A stretch of 64,000 nt of DNA, taken from positions 124,001-188,000 of the forward strand of contig CANLWY010000002.1 in NCBI GenBank assembly GCA_947494995.1. The letters are read 5' to 3'. Source of the stretch: an uncultured Campylobacterales bacterium. Lineage in GTDB: Bacteria; Campylobacterota; Campylobacteria; Campylobacterales; Arcobacteraceae. Positions within the stretch are counted from its first letter, which is position 1. Each line of letters starts with the position of its first letter. A program made the position numbers and the translations under genes. The notes under the pieces are model-generated. The model ran no database searches, was not told the origin of the DNA, and was given only the letters and a program-made list of their open reading frames with translations. This document shows positions 30,366 to 39,384 of this stretch, piece by piece.

Positions 30366-30908
30366 ATGAATACAAGTATTGTAGGAAGACACATAGAATT
30401 AACTGAACCAATTAAAGATTATATTAATAGTTCGGTAGAGATTTTTAAAAAATATAATTTAGATATTATATCTGTAAACTCAATTATCTCGCAAGAAGAA
30501 AAAAACGGTAGAAAAGCATTTACATTTGAATTTACTTTAAATATTGCTCACTTAGATACAGTAGTTGTAAAACAAAAAGATAAAGATTTATATTCTGCAA
30601 TTGATATTGCAGTAGATAGAGTTTCTAAGGTTTTAAGAAGACATCATGACAAAATCACTGCTCATAAAGCTACTAAGCTTACAGAAGTTACAGCAGCTGA
30701 AATGGAAGATGAAATTGCAAACGAATTAGAAAAGTTAGATTCTGAAATTTTCCCAGTAAGATTAACTTCTTACAAACCAATAGATATTGAAGAAGCATTA
30801 GAGGATTTAAAAGGTTCTGATGCTCAATTTAAAGTATTCTATGATAAAGATGATAATATGAGAGTATTATATAAATCTTCTGATGAAGGAAAATTTGGAT
30901 TATACTAA
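30366..30908 (+). CDS. hpf: Ribosome hibernation promoting factor, long form
   Basis: MNTSIVGRHIELTEPIKDYINSSVE...; C-terminal SYKPIDIEEALEDLKGSDAQFKVFYDKDDNMRVLYKSSDEGKFGLY. Confidence 0.9.
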   Translation: MNTSIVGRHIELTEPIKDYINSSVEIFKKYNLDIISVNSIISQEEKNGRKAFTFEFTLNIAHLDTVVVKQKDKDLYSAIDIAVDRVSKVLRRHHDKITAHKATKLTEVTAAEMEDEIANELEKLDSEIFPVRLTSYKPIDIEEALEDLKGSDAQFKVFYDKDDNMRVLYKSSDEGKFGLY

Positions 30909-30929
30909 TAGTATATTTTCAAATATACA

Positions 30930-30965
30930 AAGGTATTAGCTTTTTAGCTAATACCTTTTTTAATT
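30930..30965 (+). terminator. Intrinsic terminator of hpf
   Basis: AAGGTATTAGCT-ttt-AGCTAATACCTTTTTT. Confidence 0.85.
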
Positions 30966-30983
30966 TTATAGGAAAACACTTTA

Positions 30984-32417
30984 ATGAATACAGAACTTAA
31001 AAAAATTGCACTTATTGGTCAACCAAATGTTGGTAAATCATCACTTTTTAATAGAATTGCAAAAAAAAGAATAGCTATTGTTTCTGACTTAGCTGGTACA
31101 ACTAGAGATATAAGAAGACATGAAGTTGAGATTATAGACAGAGATGCTCTAATGCTTGACACAGGTGGTATTGATGAAACTAATGATGCAATATTTTCAA
31201 ATGTAAAAAGAAAAGCAATTGAAACTGCAAAAGAGGCTGATATAATACTTTTTATGGTAGATGGTAAAAAAATACCTGATGATAAAGATAAAGAACTATT
31301 TTATGAGCTTCAAGATTTAGGTAAGAAGTTAGCATTAGTTGTAAATAAAATTGATAATGACAAAGAGAAAGATGAAAGACTTTGGTCTTTTTATGAATTT
31401 GGAATAGACCAAGATAGTCTATTTGGAATCTCTGTATCTCATAACAGAGGAACAAAATCACTTTTTGAATGGATTTGGGCACAACTTCCTCCAAGAGTAG
31501 AGGAAGAAGAGTTAGTTATTGAAGAGGATGATGACGATTATTTAGAAGATTTTTTAGATCCAATTGAAGATATTAATGAACAAGCAGATTTTCAAGATGA
31601 TGGTGAAATTAGAGTAGCTATTATAGGTCGTGTTAATGTAGGAAAGTCTTCAATCCTAAATGCGCTTGTAGGAGCAGAACGTTCAGTTGTATCTCCAATA
31701 GCTGGAACAACTATTGATCCAGTAGATGAATCTTTTGAATATAAAGATAAAAATATTACTTTTGTTGATACTGCGGGTTTAAGAAGACGTGGGCGAATTG
31801 AAGGAATTGAAAAATTTGCTTTAATGAGAACAAAAGAGATGCTAGAGAAAGCAAACTTAGCACTTGTAGTTCTTGATGCTTCTGAAGAACTTGTTGATTT
31901 AGATGAAAAAATTGCTGGATTAGTTGATGAATATGGACTAGGAACTATTGTTGTTTTAAATAAATGGGATGAGAATAGAGATGACTTTGATATAATTGAA
32001 GAGAAGGTTAGATCTAAGTTTAAGTTTTTATATTTTGCTCCTATTATTGCAGTTTCTGCAAAAACAGGTAGAAGTATTGATAGATTAAAAGATAAACTTG
32101 TAGAGATTTATGATAATTATGCTCAAAGAATTCCAACTTCAGAGCTTAATAGAGTTATTGAAAAAGCAGTTATGCGACATGCTCTTCCAAGTCCTGCTGG
32201 AAATTATCTTAGAATCTACTTTTCGACACAATTTGAAACAAAACCTCCTAGAATTGCATTGATTATGAATAAACCTAGGCTTTTACACTTCTCTTATAAA
32301 AGATATTTGATAAACTTCTTAAGAGATAATATAAACTTTGAAGGTACACCTATTCATGTAGTAACAAGAAAAAAAGGTGAAAGAGAGTTTAAAGAGGAAG
32401 AAATAGAAGAATTTTAA
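30984..32417 (+). CDS. der: GTPase Der (EngA), tandem G domains
   Basis: GQPNVGKSSLFNR and GRVNVGKSSILNAL, C-terminal KH-like domain. Confidence 0.95.
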   Translation: MNTELKKIALIGQPNVGKSSLFNRIAKKRIAIVSDLAGTTRDIRRHEVEIIDRDALMLDTGGIDETNDAIFSNVKRKAIETAKEADIILFMVDGKKIPDDKDKELFYELQDLGKKLALVVNKIDNDKEKDERLWSFYEFGIDQDSLFGISVSHNRGTKSLFEWIWAQLPPRVEEEELVIEEDDDDYLEDFLDPIEDINEQADFQDDGEIRVAIIGRVNVGKSSILNALVGAERSVVSPIAGTTIDPVDESFEYKDKNITFVDTAGLRRRGRIEGIEKFALMRTKEMLEKANLALVVLDASEELVDLDEKIAGLVDEYGLGTIVVLNKWDENRDDFDIIEEKVRSKFKFLYFAPIIAVSAKTGRSIDRLKDKLVEIYDNYAQRIPTSELNRVIEKAVMRHALPSPAGNYLRIYFSTQFETKPPRIALIMNKPRLLHFSYKRYLINFLRDNINFEGTPIHVVTRKKGEREFKEEEIEEF

Positions 32418-32438
32418 TCCTTTAGGAGGATATCTGTT

Positions 32439-34043
32439 TTGATAAAAGTTAATACTCTAAAAAATGATATCTTTGGTGGTGTTACTGCTGCAGTTGTGGC
32501 TTTACCTTTAGCATTAGCTTTTGGTGTTGCAAGTGGAGCAGGTGCAACTGCTGGATTATATGGAGCAATCATCTTAGGATTTTTTGCTTCACTTTTTGGT
32601 GGCACCTCCACTCAAATCTCAGGACCAACGGGTCCTATGACAGTTATAACGGCAACTGCTATAGTTTCATTTCAAAATGATTTTCAATCTGTGATTACTG
32701 TAATCTTTTTAGCAGGTTTAATTCAAATCTCTTTAGGTCTTGTAAAAATAGGGAAGTGGGTTAAATATATTCCATATCCAGTCATTTCTGGTTTTATGAG
32801 TGGAATAGGAGTTATTATAATAATTCTACAAATAAACCCTTTTTTAGGTGTTGATTCTTATGGAACTGTTATGGAGACAGTTGTAAATTTAGGGAATACT
32901 TTACATTTAGCTCATGATGAGTCATTGATTTTAGCTTATATTACATTAGCTATTATGTTTCTTACTCCAAAAATTATAACAAAATATGTTCCTGCTGCTT
33001 TAATTGCCTTAGTTTTTGTTACATATTTTACAATTTTTATGGATTTTAATGTTCCTACTATAGGAGAGATTCCTATGAGTTTGCCAGAATTTACCTTACC
33101 TACAAGATTTGATATTTTACAATTGGATACTATTATTACTTTAGCTATTACCTTAGCTTTATTAGGTTCTATTGATACTTTATTGACATCATTAGTTGCA
33201 GACTCTATGACTAAGACAAAACATAAGCCTAATAAAGAGCTTATAGCACAAGGAATAGGAAATACACTTTGTTCTTTAGTTGGTGCAATTCCAGGAGCTG
33301 GAGCAACTATGAGAACGGTAATAAATATAAAAAGTGGAGGAACTACAAGAATATCAGGTATGGTTCATTCTCTTATGCTTTTACTTATAGTTTTATTTTT
33401 AGCCCCTTTAGCTTCGTTAATTCCCTTGTCAGTTCTTTCAGGTATATTAATAAAAGTAGGTTTTGATATTTTAGATTACAAGTTTTTGAATATTTTAAGA
33501 AAAGTTTCAAAACATGATTTACTAATTATGATTACAGTATTTTTATTAACTGTTTTTGTAGATTTAATTATGGCTGTTGGAGCAGGAATAACTTTTGCTT
33601 CAATTCTTGCAATTTATAGAATTTCAAAAAATACAAGAATGCAAACAACAAATGCTATAAATAGAGTTAGTTTTGATATTGATGTTGAAAATAAAGAGAT
33701 ACAAATATTAAAAATTGATGGCTCTTTATTTTTTGGAACTGCTTCAGTTTTAGATAGAAAAATTGATAAAATTAAACCTTCAACAAGATTTATAGTTTTA
33801 GATTGCCTAAAAGTCTCTTTTTTAGATATCTCTGCAATTTTTATGATTGAAGAGATAATAAATAAATTAAAAGAGAAAAATATAAATGTTATACTTCTTT
33901 TAAGACATGCAGATAAAAGAAAAGTTTTAAATATAGACACTAATAAAGTCTTTAAAAATACAAATATTTATAATAATATTGATGGAGCAGTAAACTGTAT
34001 CCAAAAAAGAGCATATGAGGAAAAAACTTTAAAAAATGAATAA
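32439..34043 (+). CDS. SulP family anion transporter with STAS domain (TTG start)
   Basis: GVTAAVVALPLALAFGVASGAGATAGLYGAI; SGPTGPMTVI; STAS C-terminus. Confidence 0.87.
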   Translation: MIKVNTLKNDIFGGVTAAVVALPLALAFGVASGAGATAGLYGAIILGFFASLFGGTSTQISGPTGPMTVITATAIVSFQNDFQSVITVIFLAGLIQISLGLVKIGKWVKYIPYPVISGFMSGIGVIIIILQINPFLGVDSYGTVMETVVNLGNTLHLAHDESLILAYITLAIMFLTPKIITKYVPAALIALVFVTYFTIFMDFNVPTIGEIPMSLPEFTLPTRFDILQLDTIITLAITLALLGSIDTLLTSLVADSMTKTKHKPNKELIAQGIGNTLCSLVGAIPGAGATMRTVINIKSGGTTRISGMVHSLMLLLIVLFLAPLASLIPLSVLSGILIKVGFDILDYKFLNILRKVSKHDLLIMITVFLLTVFVDLIMAVGAGITFASILAIYRISKNTRMQTTNAINRVSFDIDVENKEIQILKIDGSLFFGTASVLDRKIDKIKPSTRFIVLDCLKVSFLDISAIFMIEEIINKLKEKNINVILLLRHADKRKVLNIDTNKVFKNTNIYNNIDGAVNCIQKRAYEEKTLKNE

Positions 34044-34671
34044 GATATATTTATTAAATAATCAAAAATATGAGGGTGTAGAAAATTTAGAGGTTTTCAA
34101 AATTGAGTATATAGAAAATAAGCTTGACCTATCTAAATATGATGCATTATTAATCACTTCAAAAAATGCAGTTTATTCTTTAGATAGTTTTAATGAACAG
34201 TGGAAGAGTATCCCTTGTTTTGCAATTGCACCTAAAACAGCAAAGGTTATTGGGAAGTGTGGTGGAAAAGTTGAGTTTATAGGTTCAAGTGGACATGGAA
34301 ATGATTTTGCAAAAGAGTTAATTGAGAAATTAAAAAATAAGAAGGTTGTATACATAAGAGCAAAGAGTGTAGTCTCTAATTTAGTTCAAATACTAAATGA
34401 TAATAACATTGACGTAGATGAACTTATTACTTATAAAACAGTTTGTAATGATAAAATAACAACAGAGATTGAAAATAATTCAATTATTATATTTACTTCT
34501 CCTTCTAGTGTTAATTGTTTTTTTGAAAACTTTACTTGGAACAATAGCTTAAAAGCAATTGCTATAGGAAAAACAACTGCAAAATATATTCCAAAAGAAA
34601 TAAAGTATGAAATAAGTTCTAAAACTTCTATAGAAGAGTGTATAAAACTTGCAAAGATGGTTACTTTTTAA
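34036..34671 (+). CDS. hemD: Uroporphyrinogen-III synthase
   Basis: ITSKNAVYSLDSF...CFAIAPKTAKVIGKCGGKVEFIGSSGHGNDFAKELIEKL; IIFTSPSSVNCFFENF. Confidence 0.8.
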   Translation: MNKIYLLNNQKYEGVENLEVFKIEYIENKLDLSKYDALLITSKNAVYSLDSFNEQWKSIPCFAIAPKTAKVIGKCGGKVEFIGSSGHGNDFAKELIEKLKNKKVVYIRAKSVVSNLVQILNDNNIDVDELITYKTVCNDKITTEIENNSIIIFTSPSSVNCFFENFTWNNSLKAIAIGKTTAKYIPKEIKYEISSKTSIEECIKLAKMVTF

Positions 34672-34709
34672 TGTTTTATTTAAAGATAATTAGATAAAAT
34701 TAATGATAT

Positions 34710-34881
34710 CTAAGTAGTACGGGATTTCCATTGTTGAGGGTCCGATACTATATTTTTGTGGGTAATTGTAATTTACGTGGTGTTGAACGTTTGCCTTTGG
34801 CATTTCTGTTCCTTAAATGTAATTCTTACCTGCTAACGTTGGCTTATGTGGGCCATTTTGATGGTTAACGACTACTTGGAT
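34710..34881 (+). ncRNA. ssrS: Probable 6S RNA upstream of purD
   Basis: Rod-like ~170 nt: closing CTAAGTAGT/ACTACTTGG-type stem, CCAT/ATGG, GGTCC/GGGCC, GGTAA/TTACC, apical TGCCTTTGGCA; followed by T-run; 6S-purD linkage recalled for Campylobacterota. Confidence 0.68.
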
Positions 34882-34915
34882 TTTTTATTTATTACTCAAT
34901 TTTAAGGACAATCTA

Positions 34916-36184
34916 GTGAACATTTTAATTCTTGGTAGTGGTGGAAGAGAATACTCTATAGGCTTAGCTATATCTAAAGAAGAGCAAGAACATAATCTAT
35001 TTTTTATGCCTGGTAATGGGGCAACTGACAATTTAGGAACTAATATTAATATAAAAGATTATGAAGAGTTAGCGCAATGGGCTAAAGAGAACTCTATTGA
35101 TTTAACAATTGTTGGACCAGAAGCTCCACTAGTAGATGGTGTTGTTGATATTTTTAAAGCAAATGACTTAACTGTATTTGGACCAAGTAAAGCTGCTGCG
35201 CAGTTAGAAGGTTCTAAAGTTTATATGAAAAATATTTTAAAGAAATATAATATACCAACAGCAGCGTTTATAGAAACTACAAATGAAAAAGAAGCACATG
35301 ACTTTATTGATACTATGACTGCTCCAATTGTTGTAAAAGCAGATGGTTTATGTGGCGGAAAGGGTGTAATTATTGCTCAATCTAAAGATGAAGCAAAAGA
35401 AGCAGCATCTGATATGTTAGCTGGAACTTCTTTTGGTGATGCTGGAACTTCAATTGTTGTTGAAGAATTTTTAGATGGATATGAGTTATCTATTTTTGCA
35501 ATTTGTGATGGTGAAAACTATAAAGTATTGCCAGCAGCTCAAGATCATAAAAGAATAGGTGATGGTGATACAGGACCAAATACTGGTGGTATGGGTGCAT
35601 ATGCTCCAACTCCTTTAGTAAATGAAGATATTTACAAAAAAGTTGAAGAGAGAGTTATAAAGCCAACCTTAGAAGGTATGAAAAAAGAGGGTGCTCCTTT
35701 TGAAGGTGTACTATTTATTGGTGTAATGGTTGTAAATGGTGAACCAATTATTTTAGAATACAATGTAAGATTTGGTGACCCAGAGTGTGAAATTTTAATG
35801 CCTTTATTAGAAACGCCAGTTTCTGAACTATTTTATAAAGGTGCTACTAAACAGTTAGATAAATTAGATATTAAAATCAAAGATGAGTTTGGTGTTGCTG
35901 TTGTAATGGCAAGTGCTAACTATCCTTATGGTTCTAGTGAACCAGCAGAAATTATTGTTGATGAAATTGTTGATGAAGATATTTTAAACAATACACATAT
36001 CTCTTATGCAGGTGTCTCAAAAGATGGTGACAAACTGCTTGCAACAGGAGGAAGAGTTCTTCTTTGTGTAGGTTTTGGAGATTCTATTAAGAGAGCAAGA
36101 GATAGAGCTTATGCTTTATGTGGGCAAGTTCATTTTGCTGGTAAAAAATGTAGAACAGATATCGCTTATCAAGCTTTAAAATAA
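34916..36184 (+). CDS. purD: Phosphoribosylamine-glycine ligase (GTG start)
   Basis: MNILILGSGGREYSI; ATP-grasp motifs; GDPECEILMPLL. Confidence 0.95.
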   Translation: MNILILGSGGREYSIGLAISKEEQEHNLFFMPGNGATDNLGTNINIKDYEELAQWAKENSIDLTIVGPEAPLVDGVVDIFKANDLTVFGPSKAAAQLEGSKVYMKNILKKYNIPTAAFIETTNEKEAHDFIDTMTAPIVVKADGLCGGKGVIIAQSKDEAKEAASDMLAGTSFGDAGTSIVVEEFLDGYELSIFAICDGENYKVLPAAQDHKRIGDGDTGPNTGGMGAYAPTPLVNEDIYKKVEERVIKPTLEGMKKEGAPFEGVLFIGVMVVNGEPIILEYNVRFGDPECEILMPLLETPVSELFYKGATKQLDKLDIKIKDEFGVAVVMASANYPYGSSEPAEIIVDEIVDEDILNNTHISYAGVSKDGDKLLATGGRVLLCVGFGDSIKRARDRAYALCGQVHFAGKKCRTDIAYQALK

Positions 36185-36204
36185 CAATAAGTTAATATTT
36201 AAGT

Positions 36205-36633
36205 ATGAATACAAATAATTTAGAATTAGCTTCAGTTTTAAGACGTTTTTTTTCATTTTTAATTGATGAAATCTTAGTAACTATTTTAGTATATGTAGTT
36301 TTTTGGGATAAGCTTGTCACAAATGCAATGGACGTTGACCAACTTGCAATTGCTTTGGCTTCATTAGTTGTTCCTGTTTTAGTAATTAAGTTTATTTATC
36401 AGTCTTTCTTTGTATGGTACTATGGTGCAACAATTGGGAAAATCATTTTAAAAATAAAAGTAATAGATTTCTATGATTTTGGTAGAGTTTCTTTAAAAAC
36501 TTCAATTACTAGATCAATAGGAAGACTTGTTAGTGAATATTTTGTTTATATTGGTTTTCTTGTTGCTTTTTTTACAGAAGGAAGACAAACATTTCATGAT
36601 AAAATAGGAAGGACATTAGTAATAAATGCTTAA
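36205..36633 (+). CDS. RDD family membrane protein
   Basis: RRFFSFLIDEILVTI...YGATIGKIILKIKVID. Confidence 0.85.
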   Translation: MNTNNLELASVLRRFFSFLIDEILVTILVYVVFWDKLVTNAMDVDQLAIALASLVVPVLVIKFIYQSFFVWYYGATIGKIILKIKVIDFYDFGRVSLKTSITRSIGRLVSEYFVYIGFLVAFFTEGRQTFHDKIGRTLVINA

Positions 36634-38716
36634 AAAATTTCTTGCAACACTTCTTTTAGTAATATCTTTACATGCGGAAACTGAAAAGTTTCAAGTAATA
36701 GCAAATAATGTAACAGCTGAAGACAATATTATGATTGCTACTGGAAATGTTGTAATCTTCTCACCTACATACTATATTACAGCTCAAAAAATCATATATG
36801 ATAAGAAAAAAGGAACTTTTGAACTTTTTGATGATGTTATGATTTTAAAGAATAATAATGTTCAAACAAAGAGTGATTATGCCTTTTTAGATGTAAATAC
36901 CGATGATTTATATCAAAAACCAAATATGTATTTTGAAGAGACAAACTCAATTTGGATAAACTCAAAAGATTCAGATAAAAAGAACGATAAAATCTACCTT
37001 GATCAAGCACTATTATCAAGCTGTGACTGTGTAGACCCAGATTGGAGTATTCGAGTATCAAGTGCAGATTATGATACAAAAGATAAGTGGATAAATATTT
37101 ATAATCCAAGACTTTATTTGAAAGATACACCTCTTCTTTATCTTCCTTATTTAGGGTTTTCTACTGATACAAGAAGAAGAACAGGTCTTTTAATACCAAG
37201 AATTGGTTATTCAAGAAGTGAGGGTGGAACTTATTCTCAGCCACTATTTATTGCTCCAGCTGACAATTATGATATTGAATTAATTCCTCAATATAGAGCT
37301 AAAAGAGGTTCTGGTATGTATGCATATTTAAGATATGCAGATAGTATTGATTCAGTATTAAAAATAAGTGCAGGATATTTTAATGAACAAAAAGAGTATC
37401 AAGAGGACTTTGAATTACGAAATGAAGAACATTATGGTGTTGATGTAAACTATAAAAGATACAATCTTTTTACTGGAAAAAGAAAAGAGCATAAAGATGG
37501 ACTTTTTGTAGATATAAACTATTTAAATGATATTGAATATAGAACCTTAGAAGATAGTAGTCATAAAGATGATTCCCAAAGATATATTGAATCAAAAATT
37601 AACTATGTATATGATACACCAAGTTATTATTTAGGTTCGTATTTTAGGTATTATATTGATACTAAGCAAGAATCAAATGCAGCAACACTTCAAGAATTAC
37701 CAAAACTTCAGGCACATACTTATTCAAGACCTTTAATTTCAGATAGATTATTATACTCAACGGATTTAAAGTATACTCATCATAAAAGAAGAGAAGGTGT
37801 ATCTGCAAACCAATATGAGTTTAGTGTTCCTTTCTCTTACTCTTTTTCATTTTTTGATGATTATATCCATTTTATAGCTAAACAAGAGTTCTCTTTTAAT
37901 AAGTTTGAATATTCAAACACTGGAACTACAAAATTTGAAGATGCTACATATGCTGAATCAAATACTATACTTTCATTAAGTACAGATTTGATTAAACCAT
38001 ATGAAGATTATTTACATACAATGAATTTAAGTGCAGATTTTACAAAATCTGAAAATATAAAAGAAGAGGGTGATTTATATAAAGTTACATCTACTAATTC
38101 AGCATTAAGTTCATTTCCTGTTACAAAAAGTTCAGATAGTATAAATTTAGGAATAAATCATTCTTTATATGATAGAGATAGTTTAAAACAAATAATAAAC
38201 CATAAATTAACTCAATCTATTTTATATGATACTTATGATAATGCAAAGTTTCAAAATATGGAAAATGAGATTACTTATAACTACATATTAGGTTCTTTGA
38301 AAAATAGACTTGTATATAATCATCAAGATGATAAATTAATTGAAAGTTCATCTTCTTTTACTTTAACATATGAAAATTTTTATATGAAACTGGGTCATTA
38401 TATGTCAAAAGAGACCCCTAATTCAGGTTTAGAAGACTTAGAATCTTATCAGTTTGATGCAAAGTATAAGCTTTCAAATAGATACTCTTTTGGTTTTTAT
38501 ACAAATTATAATATTGAAGAAAAAATAAGAAATAAACTAGGGTATAAATTCTCAATTACTGATGCTTGTTGGAATTTAGATTTAAGATATGAGAAAGAGA
38601 TTGAAGCTTCTTCAACTGTCGATGGTGATCCTACTGAGCAAGATATAATCTATTTAGAGTTATTATTAAAGCCCCTTGGTGGTGTTATGCATGAATATGA
38701 GATTGAGAAAGATTAA
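36626..38716 (+). CDS. lptD: LPS-assembly protein LptD
   Basis: N-terminal OstA-like domain, DTRRRTGLLIPRIGYSRSEG, beta-barrel C-terminus. Confidence 0.88.
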   Translation: MLKKFLATLLLVISLHAETEKFQVIANNVTAEDNIMIATGNVVIFSPTYYITAQKIIYDKKKGTFELFDDVMILKNNNVQTKSDYAFLDVNTDDLYQKPNMYFEETNSIWINSKDSDKKNDKIYLDQALLSSCDCVDPDWSIRVSSADYDTKDKWINIYNPRLYLKDTPLLYLPYLGFSTDTRRRTGLLIPRIGYSRSEGGTYSQPLFIAPADNYDIELIPQYRAKRGSGMYAYLRYADSIDSVLKISAGYFNEQKEYQEDFELRNEEHYGVDVNYKRYNLFTGKRKEHKDGLFVDINYLNDIEYRTLEDSSHKDDSQRYIESKINYVYDTPSYYLGSYFRYYIDTKQESNAATLQELPKLQAHTYSRPLISDRLLYSTDLKYTHHKRREGVSANQYEFSVPFSYSFSFFDDYIHFIAKQEFSFNKFEYSNTGTTKFEDATYAESNTILSLSTDLIKPYEDYLHTMNLSADFTKSENIKEEGDLYKVTSTNSALSSFPVTKSSDSINLGINHSLYDRDSLKQIINHKLTQSILYDTYDNAKFQNMENEITYNYILGSLKNRLVYNHQDDKLIESSSSFTLTYENFYMKLGHYMSKETPNSGLEDLESYQFDAKYKLSNRYSFGFYTNYNIEEKIRNKLGYKFSITDACWNLDLRYEKEIEASSTVDGDPTEQDIIYLELLLKPLGGVMHEYEIEKD

Positions 38717-39384
38717 TGACTCCAGACGGAATATTTTTTAAAAATAGAGATGTTGCAGCTTATAGGCTAATAGATATTTTACCTATAAATAAAATGAAGT
38801 TAGAGGATTGGATAGTTATATCAACTTCTTACAATGGATATCCAGTTGCAAAGATTATTGCAGATGAACTTGATGCAAAACTTGATATTATGCTTTCAAG
38901 AAAAATATACTCTCCAAATAATGAAGAGTGTGAAATAGCCATTGTTACAGAGACTGAAGAGGTTGTAATTCATGAAGAGCTAGTAAAAGCTTTTGATATT
39001 AGTTTAGATTTTGTTTTTTCAAAATCTAAATATATCTATGAGAATGAACTATCATCTTGTGTTAGTAAATTTAGAAAGGGATGTAATCTTTGCGATTTAA
39101 AAAATAAAAATGTTTTACTTATAGATGAAGGTTTAAATACAAGTCTTACAATGATGGCTTGTATTAAAACAGCAATTAATCTAGGAGCAAAATCTGTATC
39201 TGTGGCAATTCCTATATTGCCAACTGCAAGTATTAATACGATAGAATCAATTGCTGATGATTTGTATTATGTGAAAAATTTAGATCATTTTATAAGTATA
39301 GATTTTTATTATGATGAACTAGAAGAGATAAGTTACGAAGAAATTAAAAAGGAAAAGGAAAAACTGAATGTCAACAGTATGTGA
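38716..39384 (+). CDS. Phosphoribosyltransferase-family protein
   Basis: KNVLLIDEGLNTSLTMMACIKTAINLGAKSVSVAIPILPTAS PRTase-like segment. Confidence 0.65.
   Translation: MTPDGIFFKNRDVAAYRLIDILPINKMKLEDWIVISTSYNGYPVAKIIADELDAKLDIMLSRKIYSPNNEECEIAIVTETEEVVIHEELVKAFDISLDFVFSKSKYIYENELSSCVSKFRKGCNLCDLKNKNVLLIDEGLNTSLTMMACIKTAINLGAKSVSVAIPILPTASINTIESIADDLYYVKNLDHFISIDFYYDELEEISYEEIKKEKEKLNVNSM

Noticed and set aside
33614-33940. 108-aa minus-strand ORF in the second sulP gene
   Set aside because: Antisense shadow of the STAS-domain coding sequence
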